This document shows positions 63,794 through 64,000 of a DNA stretch of 64,000 nucleotides, piece by piece (within the stretch, counting starts at the first letter, position 1; every line of letters starts with the position of its first letter). The stretch lies in contig JBBIUV010000017.1 in assembly GCA_037440065.1 (NCBI GenBank), forward strand, positions 186,001 to 250,000, read 5' to 3'. The position numbers were made by a program, and so were the translations under genes. A model generated the notes under the pieces. It saw only the letters and a program-made list of their open reading frames with translations. It was not told the origin of the DNA and ran no database searches. Source of the DNA: UBA1563 sp037440065 (GTDB lineage: Bacteria > Bacteroidota > Ignavibacteria > Ignavibacteriales > Ignavibacteriaceae).

Positions 63794-64000
63794 AAAGAAA
63801 ACTGCAAAGCCTGCAGTTACTTGAAGTAATAGTTCAAATAGATGTACAACAAGACGTTTAATAGGAAAACCTTTGAGCTATGAAATTATTTAAAAAGAGT
63901 AAAATATGTTTCGATAAATCCTCTCAATTGTGTGTAGAAATATAAAGAATTCAGATTAAAGCAAAAACTATCTTTTTTGCATTTGAAATTAATAGAAACC

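Overview
The window looks like a chromosomal segment of an AT-rich bacterium of the Bacteroidetes/Chlorobi (FCB) group, most likely an Ignavibacteria-type organism. The reasons are a very large SprA-type T9SS translocon protein, secreted proteins ending in YPNPFNP-type T9SS sorting domains, promoters with the Bacteroidetes-type -7 box (TAnnTTTG), a GWxTD-domain lipoprotein, and many NtrC/sigma-54 regulators. No rRNA, tRNA, insertion sequence, phage or CRISPR array was seen.

Layout. 0-5.5 kb: a zinc-ribbon protein, then a membrane histidine kinase with an FG-GAP/UnbV ectodomain paired with an NtrC-type regulator. 5.5-9 kb: two T9SS-secreted proteins. 9-13 kb: an unknown helical protein and an ECF sigma factor / HEAT-repeat anti-sigma factor / DUF4097 operon. 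13-19.7 kb: SRPBCC proteins, AraC and TetR regulators, a GH43 glycosidase, a GWxTD lipoprotein, an esterase and a GIY-YIG protein. 20-30.4 kb: aspartate-family amino acid biosynthesis (thrA-asd-thrB-thrC-proC, then metY-osmC-like-metX). The thr operon has a translated leader attenuator; the met operon has a Met/Cys leader attenuator followed by a SAM-I riboswitch, each with its own terminator. 30.4-36.4 kb: a soluble PAS kinase, an NtrC regulator, and a lipoprotein/OmpP1-like operon preceded by a good sigma-54 promoter candidate.

36.5-51.6 kb is the most unusual part: two divergent operons around a 555-base regulatory gap. The minus operon encodes a Tat-exported Fe-S protein, an NrfD-type quinone-interacting membrane subunit, a 13-heme cytochrome c, a heme-binding sensor kinase and two receiver proteins whose output domain resembles GcvH. 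The plus operon encodes a small membrane protein, a membrane GcvH-like protein, a second Fe-S/NrfD pair, another GcvH-like protein, a second heme-binding sensor kinase, an NtrC regulator and an archaemetzincin. None of the four GcvH-like domains has a lysine at the lipoylation position, and three small proteins share a TM(Y/H)DGG motif. I read this as an Hmc/Nrf-like quinone-linked electron-transfer system with dedicated heme-based redox sensing and a repurposed GcvH fold.

51.8-64 kb: menF and menD (menaquinone synthesis, fitting the quinone-linked locus next door), a HGSNAT-like membrane acyltransferase homologue, a DedA protein and sprA, whose N-terminus is uncertain.
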